From: Erysipelotrichaceae bacterium
GTDB taxonomy: Bacteria > Bacillota_I > Bacilli_A > Erysipelotrichales > Erysipelotrichaceae
DNA length: 64,000 nucleotides
Assembly (NCBI GenBank): GCA_003543215.1
Contig: DPJD01000001.1
Coordinates: 740,860 to 804,859 of the forward strand
Direction of reading: 5' to 3'
Positions 51,843 through 60,954 of the stretch are shown here, one piece after another (position 1 is the first letter of the stretch; the number at the start of each line of letters is the position of its first letter). Both the position numbers and the translations under genes were made by a program. The notes below the pieces were generated by a model. The model saw only the letters and a list, made by a program, of their open reading frames with translations, did not search any database and was not told the DNA's origin.

Positions 51843-53054
51843 CTATTCATTCAAAATCGATGCGGCAATATCCTTAGCTAAAGCATCAAGTTCCAGCATG
51901 TTGTGCTCCTTTAACGTTGACTTGATCAACAAAGGTTCACCAACGACAGATGTATTCTTCATCTTGCCGATCTGTTCGAGTAATTGCTCCAAGGTCTGTC
52001 CACCCCAAGTTGAATTAACCACCAATGAGAATTTCCGATTCTGCAAATTCAAACTGACAAATTCATGCAACAAGCCATCGATCTTATAGAATAGACCGGT
52101 ATTGTATGTCGGAGAAGCGATGATGATATGACTATAGTTCCACGCCTCCGCAACCAAATAGGAAGGATCGTGTTCCGACACATCATAGATACGCATGTTG
52201 CGAACACCCAATTGACCCAAACGTGTCGCCAAGGCATCCACGACATTCTCTGTATTGTTGTACATCGTCCCAAAAATCAAAAGTGCACTGTTGGTTTCGG
52301 GAATATAGTGTGACCACTTTTCATATTTATCCAGAATCAATGCCAGTTCTTCATTGCGATAAATCGGTCCATGCAAAGGACAGATCATTTCAATGACTTC
52401 GTTGGAAAGTTTGCGCATGATGCCTTGAACAGGAACCCCAAACTTACCCACGATATTGGCGTAATAACGGCGTGCTTCATCCAAGTGATCACGACGATAG
52501 TCCATTTCATCCGCGAAATACGTTCCGTTGTGTGCACCGAATGTCCCAAACGAGTCACTTGAAAATAAAATATGATTTGTCACATCCAAGGTCATCATGA
52601 CTTCTGGCCAATGGACCATGGGAGCCGTATAAAATCTTAAAGTTCGTGAACCTAGATTTAATTCTTCTTGGTCTTTAACCATTTGATAATTCTTACGTGC
52701 ATCAAATCCATAAAATTGTTCAAAGAATTGGAATGTCTTCGCATTCCCGATGAAACGAACATCCGGATATCTACGTATGATCGACTCGATGTTGCCGCAA
52801 TGATCAGGCTCCATGTGATTGACCACAAGATAATCCAAAGTTCGACCATTCAAGACATGTTCGACGTTCTCTAAAAACAATTGACTGATGGATAAATCAA
52901 CCGTATCCAACAAACAGGTCTTTTCATCCATGATTAAAAAAGAGTTATACGCAACGCCAAAGCGCAAAGGAAAAAGATTCTCAAATCGTTCCAAACGACG
53001 ATCGTTACCTCCAATCCAATGCAAGCCAGGTGTGATTTCATGTGTATTGTACAT
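51843..53054 (-). CDS. Flavodiiron protein (FprA/A-type flavoprotein)
   Basis: Reduces O2 to water or NO to N2O, protecting anaerobes. In its 403 residues an N-terminal metallo-beta-lactamase domain carries the diiron ligands (NHMEPDHCG near residue 80, then a late HWPEVM and MICPLHGPIY), and a C-terminal flavodoxin domain binds FMN (IFGTMYNNTENV, SPTYNTG). The organism is therefore probably anaerobic or microaerophilic. Electron donor not in the window. Confidence 0.95.
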   Translation of the reverse strand: MYNTHEITPGLHWIGGNDRRLERFENLFPLRFGVAYNSFLIMDEKTCLLDTVDLSISQLFLENVEHVLNGRTLDYLVVNHMEPDHCGNIESIIRRYPDVRFIGNAKTFQFFEQFYGFDARKNYQMVKDQEELNLGSRTLRFYTAPMVHWPEVMMTLDVTNHILFSSDSFGTFGAHNGTYFADEMDYRRDHLDEARRYYANIVGKFGVPVQGIMRKLSNEVIEMICPLHGPIYRNEELALILDKYEKWSHYIPETNSALLIFGTMYNNTENVVDALATRLGQLGVRNMRIYDVSEHDPSYLVAEAWNYSHIIIASPTYNTGLFYKIDGLLHEFVSLNLQNRKFSLVVNSTWGGQTLEQLLEQIGKMKNTSVVGEPLLIKSTLKEHNMLELDALAKDIAASILNE

Positions 53055-53076
53055 ATTGTTTCCTCACTTCTTATAT

Positions 53077-53082
53077 ATTATA
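53077..53082 (-). promoter_or_regulatory. -10 box of the flavodiiron gene
   Basis: TATAAT on the minus strand, 22 bases upstream of the ATG, with GAGGAAA between. Confidence 0.5.
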
Positions 53083-53121
53083 ATCCTTCACTCTTGGAAA
53101 TTCCTTAGCAATACTCTTCGA

Positions 53122-53835
53122 TTAAGGATAATTGATGTATTTTTCATCCTTGAATTCCAAGATGCGTTGACGATAGGCTTCAAGCATTTCAGAATGAAAT
53201 GGAAGTTCCGCTTTTGCATAACCCAAGGCTTTGAAATACTTGAGTGTATAATCCGGATTCAAAATCCAAAACGGACCTAAACATTGTGTTCCGATGAAGT
53301 TATTCACCTTGATGCCTTCATCCATCGTCTTCTCATTCAAGCCAAAACCTCTTTCCACCTTAAGCCATACGTAGCTTTCCTGCGTTGGAAATATTTGACT
53401 GAACTGGCTCTTGAAACCGATGACTTCCATGTCCTCGATTTTGCCCAAAACATAAGAATTAAAGCGTTTAGGTCGATACAAACAAGCGTGATAATCAAAC
53501 AAACCTAAACCTAAGACACGGTTTCCTTCTTCATCTTCAATATAGGCACCAAAGATGTCCATCGCATTACCCGTCATCCAAAAATGGATATTTTCACGAA
53601 TCAATGTTTGAATGCGTGTGATATAGGGGGTCAAACGTTTGATGATGATTTTCTGAAATTCTTCTGTCGTGGGACCCATCACAATCAAATCCACATCATG
53701 TTTGAAAAAGTAAGGTTCTTCATTCAACTTTGTCATTTTGATGTCCGCTTCCGGGAAACACAGTTTCAATAAATCTAAATTGCCCTTTTCTCCATACAGA
53801 CTGGCAATTTCAGGGAAAAGCAGTTCAATGATCAT
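53122..53835 (-). CDS. gatD: GatD-like amidotransferase subunit lacking catalytic Cys and His
   Basis: Partner of MurT in amidating the D-Glu of lipid II. The 237 residues show the class-I glutamine amidotransferase fold with the GatD layout (Y-x-E-K-G-N-L start, GLGLFDY, GTxxxGPxxxxNP end). By comparison with Staphylococcus GatD, whose nucleophile lies in a TICGGYQFLG segment, the same stretch reads WMTGNAMDIFG here, so the Cys is Gly (residue 89). The catalytic His of GTYLHGP is Leu in GTQCLGP (residue 186). Glutaminase activity is therefore unlikely. The start overlaps murT as ATGA. Confidence 0.8.
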   Translation of the reverse strand: MIIELLFPEIASLYGEKGNLDLLKLCFPEADIKMTKLNEEPYFFKHDVDLIVMGPTTEEFQKIIIKRLTPYITRIQTLIRENIHFWMTGNAMDIFGAYIEDEEGNRVLGLGLFDYHACLYRPKRFNSYVLGKIEDMEVIGFKSQFSQIFPTQESYVWLKVERGFGLNEKTMDEGIKVNNFIGTQCLGPFWILNPDYTLKYFKALGYAKAELPFHSEMLEAYRQRILEFKDEKYINYP

Positions 53836-55202
53836 GCCTGTACCTCCGCTTCGATGCGTTCAATCAAGTGTTTACGAATCAGTTTAGCTTCTGGAATGTT
53901 CTTTGTGCCATTCAGAATGTAAATCGCATCCACCACATTCAAATCGACGAGTTTCGCTGTGTCCAACTCACTCCATGATGCTTGATATCGATCCAAAGGA
54001 ATTCCAGTCAAAGCAATTTTGACTTTTAAATCCAAAATACGATGACCACCACCGATGATCTGTAAGACATGAGGTTTGTTCAAATATTCAAAATCCGTGT
54101 CATAATACCAAGCATTGTTTTCGCTTAAAGTATGATGTTCGCTGTTTTCATTGATAAGAATCAAAGCACTCTTACGATCACTCTGGTGACGAATATAATC
54201 AAAGATACGTGATGTCGCGATAGGATTTTGGTCCTTTGTCATCATGATTGTAATCTGCTTACCTTTGATCTCAACTTGATCGAATCGTGTTTTCACGATC
54301 TTAAGTTTATTTAGCTCAGTTTGGATCGCTTTCAAATCAAAGCCTAAGACATTGAACAAAGCAATGCTCGCAAGAAGATTGTAATGATCCGTTGGATTGT
54401 CCCCTAAGACATCAAAACTCAAGTTTTGATCTTTGTTCTGAACACTGAGTTTTTGATTAATGACGACTGCTTCCAAATCCGACTTCATTGATTTAAAATC
54501 GCAGTTTGGACAATGGACTTGACCAATATGATGGTAACGTTGGAAATCATAAACCAATTCACTTTGACATTTTGGACAATAAATCAAATCAACGATCCGA
54601 CTATCCTTGATTTGTTCTTCATCCTCCAGCGCTTTCAAACTAAAACTTACGCGGGAGTTACCTGGACAAATAAAAGAACTAATGGGATCATCGGCATTCA
54701 CAACCAATTTCGTATGCGAAGGGATCGCCTGTTCCAACATCATCTGAATGAATTCCACATGCGCATTACGGCGATAGGAATCACGAAAAAGATTGGTCAC
54801 GATCAAAATATCTGGTTTCAAATACGGATAGATACGAGGTGAGATCCGCTCATCAACTTCCAAAACAACCACATCCACAACACTTTTATTGCCAAAGAAA
54901 GAGCTCGCTAAAATGGCTGTCACGATGATGCCTTCCTGGATATTCGATCCCATGGCATTATTGGACAAGGTATAGCCTGCATTCCTTAAAACATCGCTTA
55001 CAAGGTTGGTTACGGTCGTCTTCCCATTGGTCCCAGTGATGGCGATTAACTTTTTAGGTTGAGGTAGATGCTTAACAAAGTCAGGACACAAACGCATCGC
55101 AACCACACCTGGAAAATGCGTTCCGTTACGACCTAAGATTCTTAAAGCGATGATTGTTAGTCGACTCACGACAAACGCAAATGTATATCGAATAGGTTTC
55201 AT
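53832..55202 (-). CDS. murT: MurT-like Mur-ligase family protein
   Basis: Mur-ligase-like enzyme of 456 residues that activates the D-Glu carboxyl of lipid II with ATP. It shows ITGTNGKTTVTNLVSDVLR near residue 54, VLEVDER, NADDPISS, and the MurT-specific zinc ribbon CPKCQSEL with CPNCDF. The usual DGRD-x-SWIWD stretch near the end is degenerate (LSENNAWYYD), and NLFRD is followed by SYRRNAHVE instead of the QLDRYGE type. The pair may have a changed reaction or partner. The N-terminal hydrophobic segment is normal for MurT. Confidence 0.85.
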   Translation of the reverse strand: MKPIRYTFAFVVSRLTIIALRILGRNGTHFPGVVAMRLCPDFVKHLPQPKKLIAITGTNGKTTVTNLVSDVLRNAGYTLSNNAMGSNIQEGIIVTAILASSFFGNKSVVDVVVLEVDERISPRIYPYLKPDILIVTNLFRDSYRRNAHVEFIQMMLEQAIPSHTKLVVNADDPISSFICPGNSRVSFSLKALEDEEQIKDSRIVDLIYCPKCQSELVYDFQRYHHIGQVHCPNCDFKSMKSDLEAVVINQKLSVQNKDQNLSFDVLGDNPTDHYNLLASIALFNVLGFDLKAIQTELNKLKIVKTRFDQVEIKGKQITIMMTKDQNPIATSRIFDYIRHQSDRKSALILINENSEHHTLSENNAWYYDTDFEYLNKPHVLQIIGGGHRILDLKVKIALTGIPLDRYQASWSELDTAKLVDLNVVDAIYILNGTKNIPEAKLIRKHLIERIEAEVQA

Positions 55203-55230
55203 GGTTTCAATGTTAATAAATCACTTTCTA

Positions 55231-55629
55231 TCAAACGCGTAAAAAGACACTGCTGACCCATTTCGCTAAAGGTTGGATCAAAGGTAATTCGTATTCATGA
55301 TAATACCAGCCTTTGAAGGCAGCGACGACAATCAATGCCAACTCAACGATGGCTACGATAAAAAACAAGAAGACTAAAAATGGAATAACGGTCATCAGAA
55401 TGCTTAGGATGATATTGATGATGTATAAGCTGATTGCTTGGATCGCATGCGAACGAACCAAATTACTGTCCTTCTCTAGAAAAAGAATTACAAATGGGAC
55501 CGCAAAGGCAAACATCGCAATCGGTTCAATGAGACTGATGATGAAACCACCAAACCAAATGATCAAGATGACAAGATTTGCTTGAATTCCTAAAGATGAT
55601 TTATGCGGAGTGTGTTTGATTAATGGCAT
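55231..55629 (-). CDS. DUF4870-like small membrane protein
   Basis: A 132-residue protein with three or four hydrophobic helices and the pattern NLVRSHAIQAISLYIINIIL, typical of DUF4870/Tic20-like membrane proteins of unknown function. I use the ATG at 55629 with an AGGAGG site. It lies 28 bases before murT and may be co-transcribed with murT-gatD. Confidence 0.7.
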   Translation of the reverse strand: MPLIKHTPHKSSLGIQANLVILIIWFGGFIISLIEPIAMFAFAVPFVILFLEKDSNLVRSHAIQAISLYIINIILSILMTVIPFLVFLFFIVAIVELALIVVAAFKGWYYHEYELPLIQPLAKWVSSVFLRV

Positions 55630-55674
55630 AGCGTATCCTCCTACCACAATCATACCCTTTTTCAAGCCTAAGAA

Positions 55675-55698
55675 AAACCTCTTCAATTAAAGAGGTTT
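55675..55698 (-). terminator. Intrinsic terminator of the speD-speE-HAD unit
   Basis: AAACCTCTT / AAGAGGTTT with a short loop, then T-rich on the minus strand; overlaps the HAD stop codon. Confidence 0.75.
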
Positions 55699-56403
55699 AA
55701 GTTCTTTCACAAAATTCAAGAAATCGCTGTAATCTCCCGATCTTTTAACAAAATCAGGTATGATATTCTCTTGCATCACATGATCTGTGATCAAATAGTG
55801 ATCCATGCCCATTTTAGCAACAACCATATCCTCTTCGATATCATTGCCCACCATCATGCAATCTTCAACACGAAGGTTTAATTCACGCAAGACTTCTTCA
55901 TAAAGTTTCAATTGTGGTTTACACGCTGTGTTCTTCTCAAAAGAGGTCACATAACTGAAATCATCACGATTCAAACCCGTCCAAGCGATGCGCTTTTCAA
56001 TCGCAAGCTTTGGAAACATCGGATTGGTCACGATGACGCATTGATAGCCCTTTTCTTTTAAAATTCGAACAGCTTCCAATACATTCTCATTTGGAGTGAC
56101 TGCGGATCGTAATTGATCAAAGTCCGTTTCATAGAAGCGTGTGAAGCGCTCCTGCATCCACGTGATATCCGAACCCACAAGTTTTTCAAGGTTTTCCATG
56201 AAGACTTGTTCATTGGTTCGATCACTGGTGTCTTTGACCATTGCTTTGGTCGCTCCCCAAATCAATTGGATCAACACCTTAGGTTCATAAACATCTAAGA
56301 AATGTTTTGATAAGTTGCCAAAATAGATCTTTTCAAAGGTTTGACCATCAATTGGCAATAAGGTCCCATCCAAATCAAAGAGTATCGTATTAAGATTACT
56401 CAT
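55687..56403 (-). CDS. HAD-family hydrolase
   Basis: A 238-residue phosphatase-like enzyme with all four HAD motifs: LFDLDGTLLP, VIVTNP, the Lys in NTACKPQLKLY and the acid pair in MMVGNDIEEDM. An alpha-helical cap (residues 18-100) places it among Cof-unlike, phosphoglycolate-type HADs. It overlaps speE by 8 bases, so it probably shares that mRNA, but a link to polyamine metabolism is only contextual. Confidence 0.82.
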   Translation of the reverse strand: MSNLNTILFDLDGTLLPIDGQTFEKIYFGNLSKHFLDVYEPKVLIQLIWGATKAMVKDTSDRTNEQVFMENLEKLVGSDITWMQERFTRFYETDFDQLRSAVTPNENVLEAVRILKEKGYQCVIVTNPMFPKLAIEKRIAWTGLNRDDFSYVTSFEKNTACKPQLKLYEEVLRELNLRVEDCMMVGNDIEEDMVVAKMGMDHYLITDHVMQENIIPDFVKRSGDYSDFLNFVKELKPL

Positions 56404-57256
56404 CCTTCAAGCCTTCAGCCAAAGCATCTTTGACATAATTTGGAAGCGCAAATGAAGCACGATGAATGTCTTCATTGTAATATTTTGTTTTCAAATTCAA
56501 CTGAGCAAAAGCATCCGCCTTGAAATCCAAGATCGGATCGAAATGTTTACTTGCGAAGCCAAACAACCAATGACCCGATGCATAGGTCGGAATGAATGCT
56601 TGGTAGACTTTCGCAATTTCAAAGGTTTCCACGATACGCTTATGCGCGCGTTGCATATTCTTACGATAATGATCGTAGAAAGGACTTTCGTGTTGATTCA
56701 CCAAGATACCCTTCGCGTTCAAAGCCGCATGACAATCTTGATAAAAGCTGCGTGTAAACAATCCTTCTCCTGGACCAAATGGATCCGTTGAATCCACAAT
56801 GATCAAGTCATATTCATTTTTCTTATTTGCGACGAATTTTAGACCATCTTCAAAATAAAGATGAACACGAGGATCACGTAATTTACTTGCGGTGATTGGG
56901 AAATATTCTTCACATACCTGAACGACCATCTCATCGATTTCGACCATGTCAATGTGTTCAATATGAGGGTAGCGACATAACTCACGTACCGTACCACCAT
57001 CGCCTGCTCCAATAACCAATACTTTCTTAATTTCTGGATTCACATGCATTGGCACATGCACGATCATATCATGATAGATGAATTCATCTTTCTCTGTGAT
57101 CATCACAAATCCATCAAGGGTAAAGAAACGTCCGAGTTCTTTGGATTCAAAGACATCGATTTGTTGAAAAGGACTCTTTTTACTTAAGAGTTGTTTCTCA
57201 ATCTGGATTGAAAACTTGATTGTATCCGCATGGAATTCACTGTACCAAAGGTCCAT
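56396..57256 (-). CDS. speE: Spermidine synthase
   Basis: Transfers the aminopropyl group of decarboxylated SAM to putrescine, releasing MTA; 286 residues. Motifs: FFTLDGFVMITEKDEFIYHDM, GAGDGGTVRELCRY near residue 88, VEIDEMVVQVC and IIVDSTDPFGPGEGLF. TAATG overlap with speD. The released MTA would be processed by MtnN (4.2 kb), and the adenine by Apt. Confidence 0.96.
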   Translation of the reverse strand: MDLWYSEFHADTIKFSIQIEKQLLSKKSPFQQIDVFESKELGRFFTLDGFVMITEKDEFIYHDMIVHVPMHVNPEIKKVLVIGAGDGGTVRELCRYPHIEHIDMVEIDEMVVQVCEEYFPITASKLRDPRVHLYFEDGLKFVANKKNEYDLIIVDSTDPFGPGEGLFTRSFYQDCHAALNAKGILVNQHESPFYDHYRKNMQRAHKRIVETFEIAKVYQAFIPTYASGHWLFGFASKHFDPILDFKADAFAQLNLKTKYYNEDIHRASFALPNYVKDALAEGLKDE

Positions 57257-58080
57257 TAAGCTTCGTCCTCCTTTGTATAAATATTACGACCATTGAAGAT
57301 TTCTGTCATTTCATGATCGACAAGTTCTACCATCTGAGCTTGGTCTTCAGCACTGATGGAGTCGATTTCACTGGTAAACAAATAATTCTCAAGTATGATC
57401 TCTTTAAGCATCATCTTGGTATGGAAAATATTGGATTCATAAACATTCACATCAATTTTATGGTATCGATCCAAAGTTGGTTTCGCAATGAAGTTTTGAA
57501 TCGAGTTGATATCATGATCAATAAAGAATTTCTTACCATCCAAACCACGTGTGAAACCACGGACACGATAGTCAATTGTGATGATATCGGAATCAAAGCT
57601 TGCGATAAGATAATCCAAAGCCTTCAATGGTGAGATGCGACCACAAGTCGAGACATCGATATCGACTCTAAAGGTTGAGATCTCATGATTGGGATGATAT
57701 TCGGGATAGGTATGCACCGTCACATGGCTCTTATCCAGATGGCCTAACACCGTTCTTGGTGTAACGACACCATTTTCCAACTTCGCCACATTACAGGATG
57801 CATCCAAATACTTCTCTTCGATCGGTTCTTCGCTAATCAAGATGGTCACACTGGCACCTTGGGGATCATAGTCTTGTTTTGCAATATTCAAGACATGCGC
57901 TCCAATCAAACCGGTGACGTCCGTAAGAATCTTGGTCAAGCGCGTTGAGTTATATTGTTCATCAATATAGGCCAAATATTCTTTGCGTTCTTCTTCTGTT
58001 TTAGCATAACAGATGTCATAAATATTGAAACTACATGTTTTTGTAAGGTTGTTAAACCCATACAAAGCAATTTTTTTCAT
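57256..58080 (-). CDS. speD: S-adenosylmethionine decarboxylase proenzyme (class 1A type)
   Basis: Provides the aminopropyl donor for SpeE. The 274-residue proenzyme self-cleaves to give a pyruvoyl cofactor; the cleavage site is the Lys-Ser pair in LDKSHVTVHTYPE near residue 118. The length matches the long, E. coli-like form rather than the short Bacillus form. It has a leader with AAAGGG and leads the speD-speE-HAD unit. Confidence 0.95.
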   Translation of the reverse strand: MKKIALYGFNNLTKTCSFNIYDICYAKTEEERKEYLAYIDEQYNSTRLTKILTDVTGLIGAHVLNIAKQDYDPQGASVTILISEEPIEEKYLDASCNVAKLENGVVTPRTVLGHLDKSHVTVHTYPEYHPNHEISTFRVDIDVSTCGRISPLKALDYLIASFDSDIITIDYRVRGFTRGLDGKKFFIDHDINSIQNFIAKPTLDRYHKIDVNVYESNIFHTKMMLKEIILENYLFTSEIDSISAEDQAQMVELVDHEMTEIFNGRNIYTKEDEA

Positions 58081-58110
58081 TTCATTTTACCCTTTCTGAA
58101 ATACGTTACA

Positions 58111-58116
58111 ATTATA
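58111..58116 (-). promoter_or_regulatory. -10 box of speD-speE
   Basis: TATAAT on the minus strand, 30 bases upstream of the speD ATG. Confidence 0.5.
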
Positions 58117-58152
58117 CAGGATGCATGGATTTATGCAATGTTTTTAGGCTTG

Positions 58153-58161
58153 TGTTAAGCT
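58153..58161 (+). promoter_or_regulatory. Candidate extended -10 of the PPTase gene (leaderless type)
   Basis: TGT-TAAGCT, then 6 bases, then the ATG at 58168. The hexamer is weaker than in the other cases; there is no Shine-Dalgarno. Confidence 0.4.
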
Positions 58162-58167
58162 ATAGTC

Positions 58168-58623
58168 ATGAAAATCTTCGTCGTTCAAAACACAAAAGAA
58201 CACTTTAGAAACAACAGTTCCAAAGCACTTCTTGAAAAACTCACAAAGCTCTATGTTTGGGGATCCATTCACTATTCACCCAACGGTAAGCCACAATGCG
58301 CAAATGGATTCCTATCCGTTACACATAGCCATGACTTCTTACTCATCGCGCATAGTGCACAAGACATTGGGATTGATCTCGAGAAAATCAGACCCTTGAA
58401 AGATGAACTGATAAAAAAGTTTGATCTCGATCCCAGTAACCCCATTTTATCATGGTGCCAAAAGGAAGCTTTGATCAAACTCTACGATGATAAACATTAT
58501 TTATTCAAAAACATCACGTCTGAATACTGGAAGCGTATCGATATTGATGAGCGGTATTGTTGCGTTGTTGTAAGCAATCAAGCTCTTCCCGATTATGAAA
58601 TCATCGAGATGAAAGTCAATTAA
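58168..58623 (+). CDS. Sfp-type 4'-phosphopantetheinyl transferase, short form
   Basis: Attaches the phosphopantetheine arm to acyl carrier protein. Its 151 residues carry the family signatures SVTHSHDFLLIA, the Mg-binding DIGIDLEKIRP near residue 72 and SWCQKEALIKL near 95. It is shorter than Sfp (about 224), lacking much of the N-terminal pseudo-repeat. It is convergent with plsC, overlapping by 4 bases, at the end of the fatty-acid operon, so ACP of that pathway is the likely target. No AcpS-type enzyme is seen in the window. Confidence 0.85.
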   Translation: MKIFVVQNTKEHFRNNSSKALLEKLTKLYVWGSIHYSPNGKPQCANGFLSVTHSHDFLLIAHSAQDIGIDLEKIRPLKDELIKKFDLDPSNPILSWCQKEALIKLYDDKHYLFKNITSEYWKRIDIDERYCCVVVSNQALPDYEIIEMKVN

Positions 58624-59291
58624 ACCGATGCGATGATTTCACTCAATACCTTCGCACACTCCAAATAAGACATTTCGCTTAGAACTGAATAAGATATCGG
58701 TTCATGATAGGTTAACGTGATCTTGTACTGCTTAAAACCGAACTTATCCAAGGTATACGCATTCTTTAAACTCAAAGGCACGATGCCCCGCTTTGCAAAA
58801 TAGGCTGGACTCAGTGCTTTTTCTTTGAACGGCAATAAGTTCTCACCTCTTGAGCGTGTTCCTTCAGGAAAAATCAAAAGTGATTTTCCCTCTTTTAGTG
58901 TCCGAGTTGCTTGACGCAACATCGCCACGTTCTGCTCAAAATTACTTCGATCAAAGGTGATGAATTCAATCAGCTTCCCCCAAGTCTTGACCACTGGAAT
59001 CTTGAGGTTCTCTTTCTTCGAGATGAAACTGTGCGCAAAAGGACTTGAAGCCATGATCAAGATGGGGTCGAAGGTCCCTTGATGGTTTGAAACCAAATAA
59101 TACGGCTCACTGATGTCGATCTTCGATGAAATCACGACTTCTAGTTTGATGCCCATGACCTTTAGTAAGTTCTGACAGCTTTTCTGTAAACATCGAAAAC
59201 GTGTTTCGAAATCCGCATGTCGGACCTTGAAAGATTGAAGATAAAGGATTGGAAAGTACAATAAGAGCACCAACCACTGAAACGGATTCAT
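58620..59291 (-). CDS. plsC: 1-acyl-sn-glycerol-3-phosphate acyltransferase
   Basis: Second acylation of glycerol-3-phosphate; 223 residues with an N-terminal membrane segment, the catalytic H-x4-D (SNHQGTFDPI near residue 73) and the substrate motif FPEGTRSRGE near 140. It follows fabZ directly, which places phospholipid acylation in the same operon as fatty-acid synthesis. Confidence 0.93.
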   Translation of the reverse strand: MNPFQWLVLLLYFPILYLQSFKVRHADFETRFRCLQKSCQNLLKVMGIKLEVVISSKIDISEPYYLVSNHQGTFDPILIMASSPFAHSFISKKENLKIPVVKTWGKLIEFITFDRSNFEQNVAMLRQATRTLKEGKSLLIFPEGTRSRGENLLPFKEKALSPAYFAKRGIVPLSLKNAYTLDKFGFKQYKITLTYHEPISYSVLSEMSYLECAKVLSEIIASV

Positions 59292-59720
59292 CTAAGCGCC
59301 TACCTTAAACATCAATTCACCTGTACAAACCACTTTCCCCTCAACACTCGCCTCCGCATGCGCGAAACCAATGGTTCCACGTTGTTTCGTGAGGGTGACT
59401 TTTAGAATCAAGACATCCCCAGGTCGAACGATTTGTTTGAAGCGGACTTGATCGATGCCAGCAAAATAAGCAATCTGACCTTTGAATGCTTCTTGAGACA
59501 AGAGCAGAACCGCTCCAGTTTGAGCCAATGCTTCCACAATCAAAACACCTGGCATGACCGCAACACTGGGAAAATGGCCTTGAAAGAAGGGTTCATTGAT
59601 GCTTACGGCTTTACGGGCCACAATCGTTCCATTTTCTTCAATCGCATCCACTTGATCAATCAATAAGAAAGGATAGCGATGTGGAATGATCGCTTTGATT
59701 TGTTCGATGTTATAAAGCAT
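59292..59720 (-). CDS. fabZ: 3-hydroxyacyl-ACP dehydratase FabZ
   Basis: Hot-dog fold dehydratase of 142 residues: HRYPFLLIDQVD, catalytic His in GHFPSVAVMPGVL and Glu in IVEALAQTGA. FabA is absent here, so FabZ is the dehydratase of this pathway. Overlaps fabF by 11 bases. Confidence 0.96.
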   Translation of the reverse strand: MLYNIEQIKAIIPHRYPFLLIDQVDAIEENGTIVARKAVSINEPFFQGHFPSVAVMPGVLIVEALAQTGAVLLLSQEAFKGQIAYFAGIDQVRFKQIVRPGDVLILKVTLTKQRGTIGFAHAEASVEGKVVCTGELMFKVGA

Positions 59721-60954
59721 GATTGTATTTCCTTAGGATAATGGAAGCGTTGTGTCCACCAAAACCCAATGAATTGGACATGACCACATCGACCTTAGCG
59801 GTTCTTGAATTTCCAACGACACAATCCAAGTCACATTCCGCATCCTGAGCACTTGTATTCAAAGTCTGCGGGATAAAGTCTTCCTGAATGGCTTTGACAG
59901 CGATGATGGCTTCAACCGCACCACTGGCCCCTAAAAGATGACCTGTGAAGGATTTTGTGGAAGACATCGCAAGTTTATAGGCATGGTCCTTGAAGGCAAG
60001 CTTGACCGCTTTGGTTTCTGTCTTGTCATTTAAAGGTGTGCTTGTTCCATGTGCGTTGATGTAATCAACCGCTTCAGGCTTTAGATTCGCATCATCCAAG
60101 GCATTGATCATGGCTTGAGCACCACCTGAACCATCTTCAATCGGTGCCGTGATGTGGTGTGCATCACAACTACTGCCATAGCCCACCATTTCCGCAAGGA
60201 TGTTCGCATTACGTTTTAAGGCATGTTCCAGCTCTTCTAGAACCAAAACACCTGCCCCTTCACCCATGACGAAACCACTGCGTTTTTCATCAAATGGAAT
60301 GCTTGCGTTGTTCTTATCATCCCCCATATGTAGGGCACGCATGACCATAAAGCCTGCGATTCCTAAAGGTGTAATGGCAGCTTCGCTTCCCCCCGCCAAC
60401 ATCACATCTTGATAACCATCGCGAATCTTGTGAAAGGCTTCCCCAATCGCATTGGTTCCCGCTGCGCACGCCGTCACGACCGATGAACACAAACCTTTAG
60501 CCTGAACATCAATCGCAACTTGACCTGCCGCAAGATTGATCAAAGTCATAGGAATGAAATAAGGTGAAATCCGACTCGGACCACGATCATTAAGATTCTG
60601 TTTTGCATTTTCCAGCGAAGCCAAGCCTCCGATACCAGAGCCGATGATGACACCGAATCGATCACGATTCAATTCATGATCCACAAGACCTGCATCCGCC
60701 ATGGCTTGTTTTGCCGCAACACGTGCAAACATGGTGAAACGATCATTGAACTGAACCTCACGCTTGGTGAAATACGCATCCACATCCAAATCTTTTACTT
60801 CAGCCGCCAACTTCACTTTATACTCACTTGTATCAAAAGCTTGGATAAGATCAATCCCACACACATTGTTTTGAATCGAGTTCCACATGCTTTGAACATC
60901 ATTACCAATGGGATTGACGGTTCCCATACCCGTTATTACAACACGTCTTTTCAT
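59710..60954 (-). CDS. fabF: 3-oxoacyl-ACP synthase II
   Basis: Condensing enzyme of elongation, 414 residues. The catalytic triad is present as Cys in VVTACAAGTNAIG near residue 162, His in NAHGTSTPLNDKTE and His in FTGHLLGASGAVE. The ATG at 60954 overlaps the fabG stop (TGATG) and is preceded by GGTGA. Confidence 0.97.
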   Translation of the reverse strand: MKRRVVITGMGTVNPIGNDVQSMWNSIQNNVCGIDLIQAFDTSEYKVKLAAEVKDLDVDAYFTKREVQFNDRFTMFARVAAKQAMADAGLVDHELNRDRFGVIIGSGIGGLASLENAKQNLNDRGPSRISPYFIPMTLINLAAGQVAIDVQAKGLCSSVVTACAAGTNAIGEAFHKIRDGYQDVMLAGGSEAAITPLGIAGFMVMRALHMGDDKNNASIPFDEKRSGFVMGEGAGVLVLEELEHALKRNANILAEMVGYGSSCDAHHITAPIEDGSGGAQAMINALDDANLKPEAVDYINAHGTSTPLNDKTETKAVKLAFKDHAYKLAMSSTKSFTGHLLGASGAVEAIIAVKAIQEDFIPQTLNTSAQDAECDLDCVVGNSRTAKVDVVMSNSLGFGGHNASIILRKYNHAL

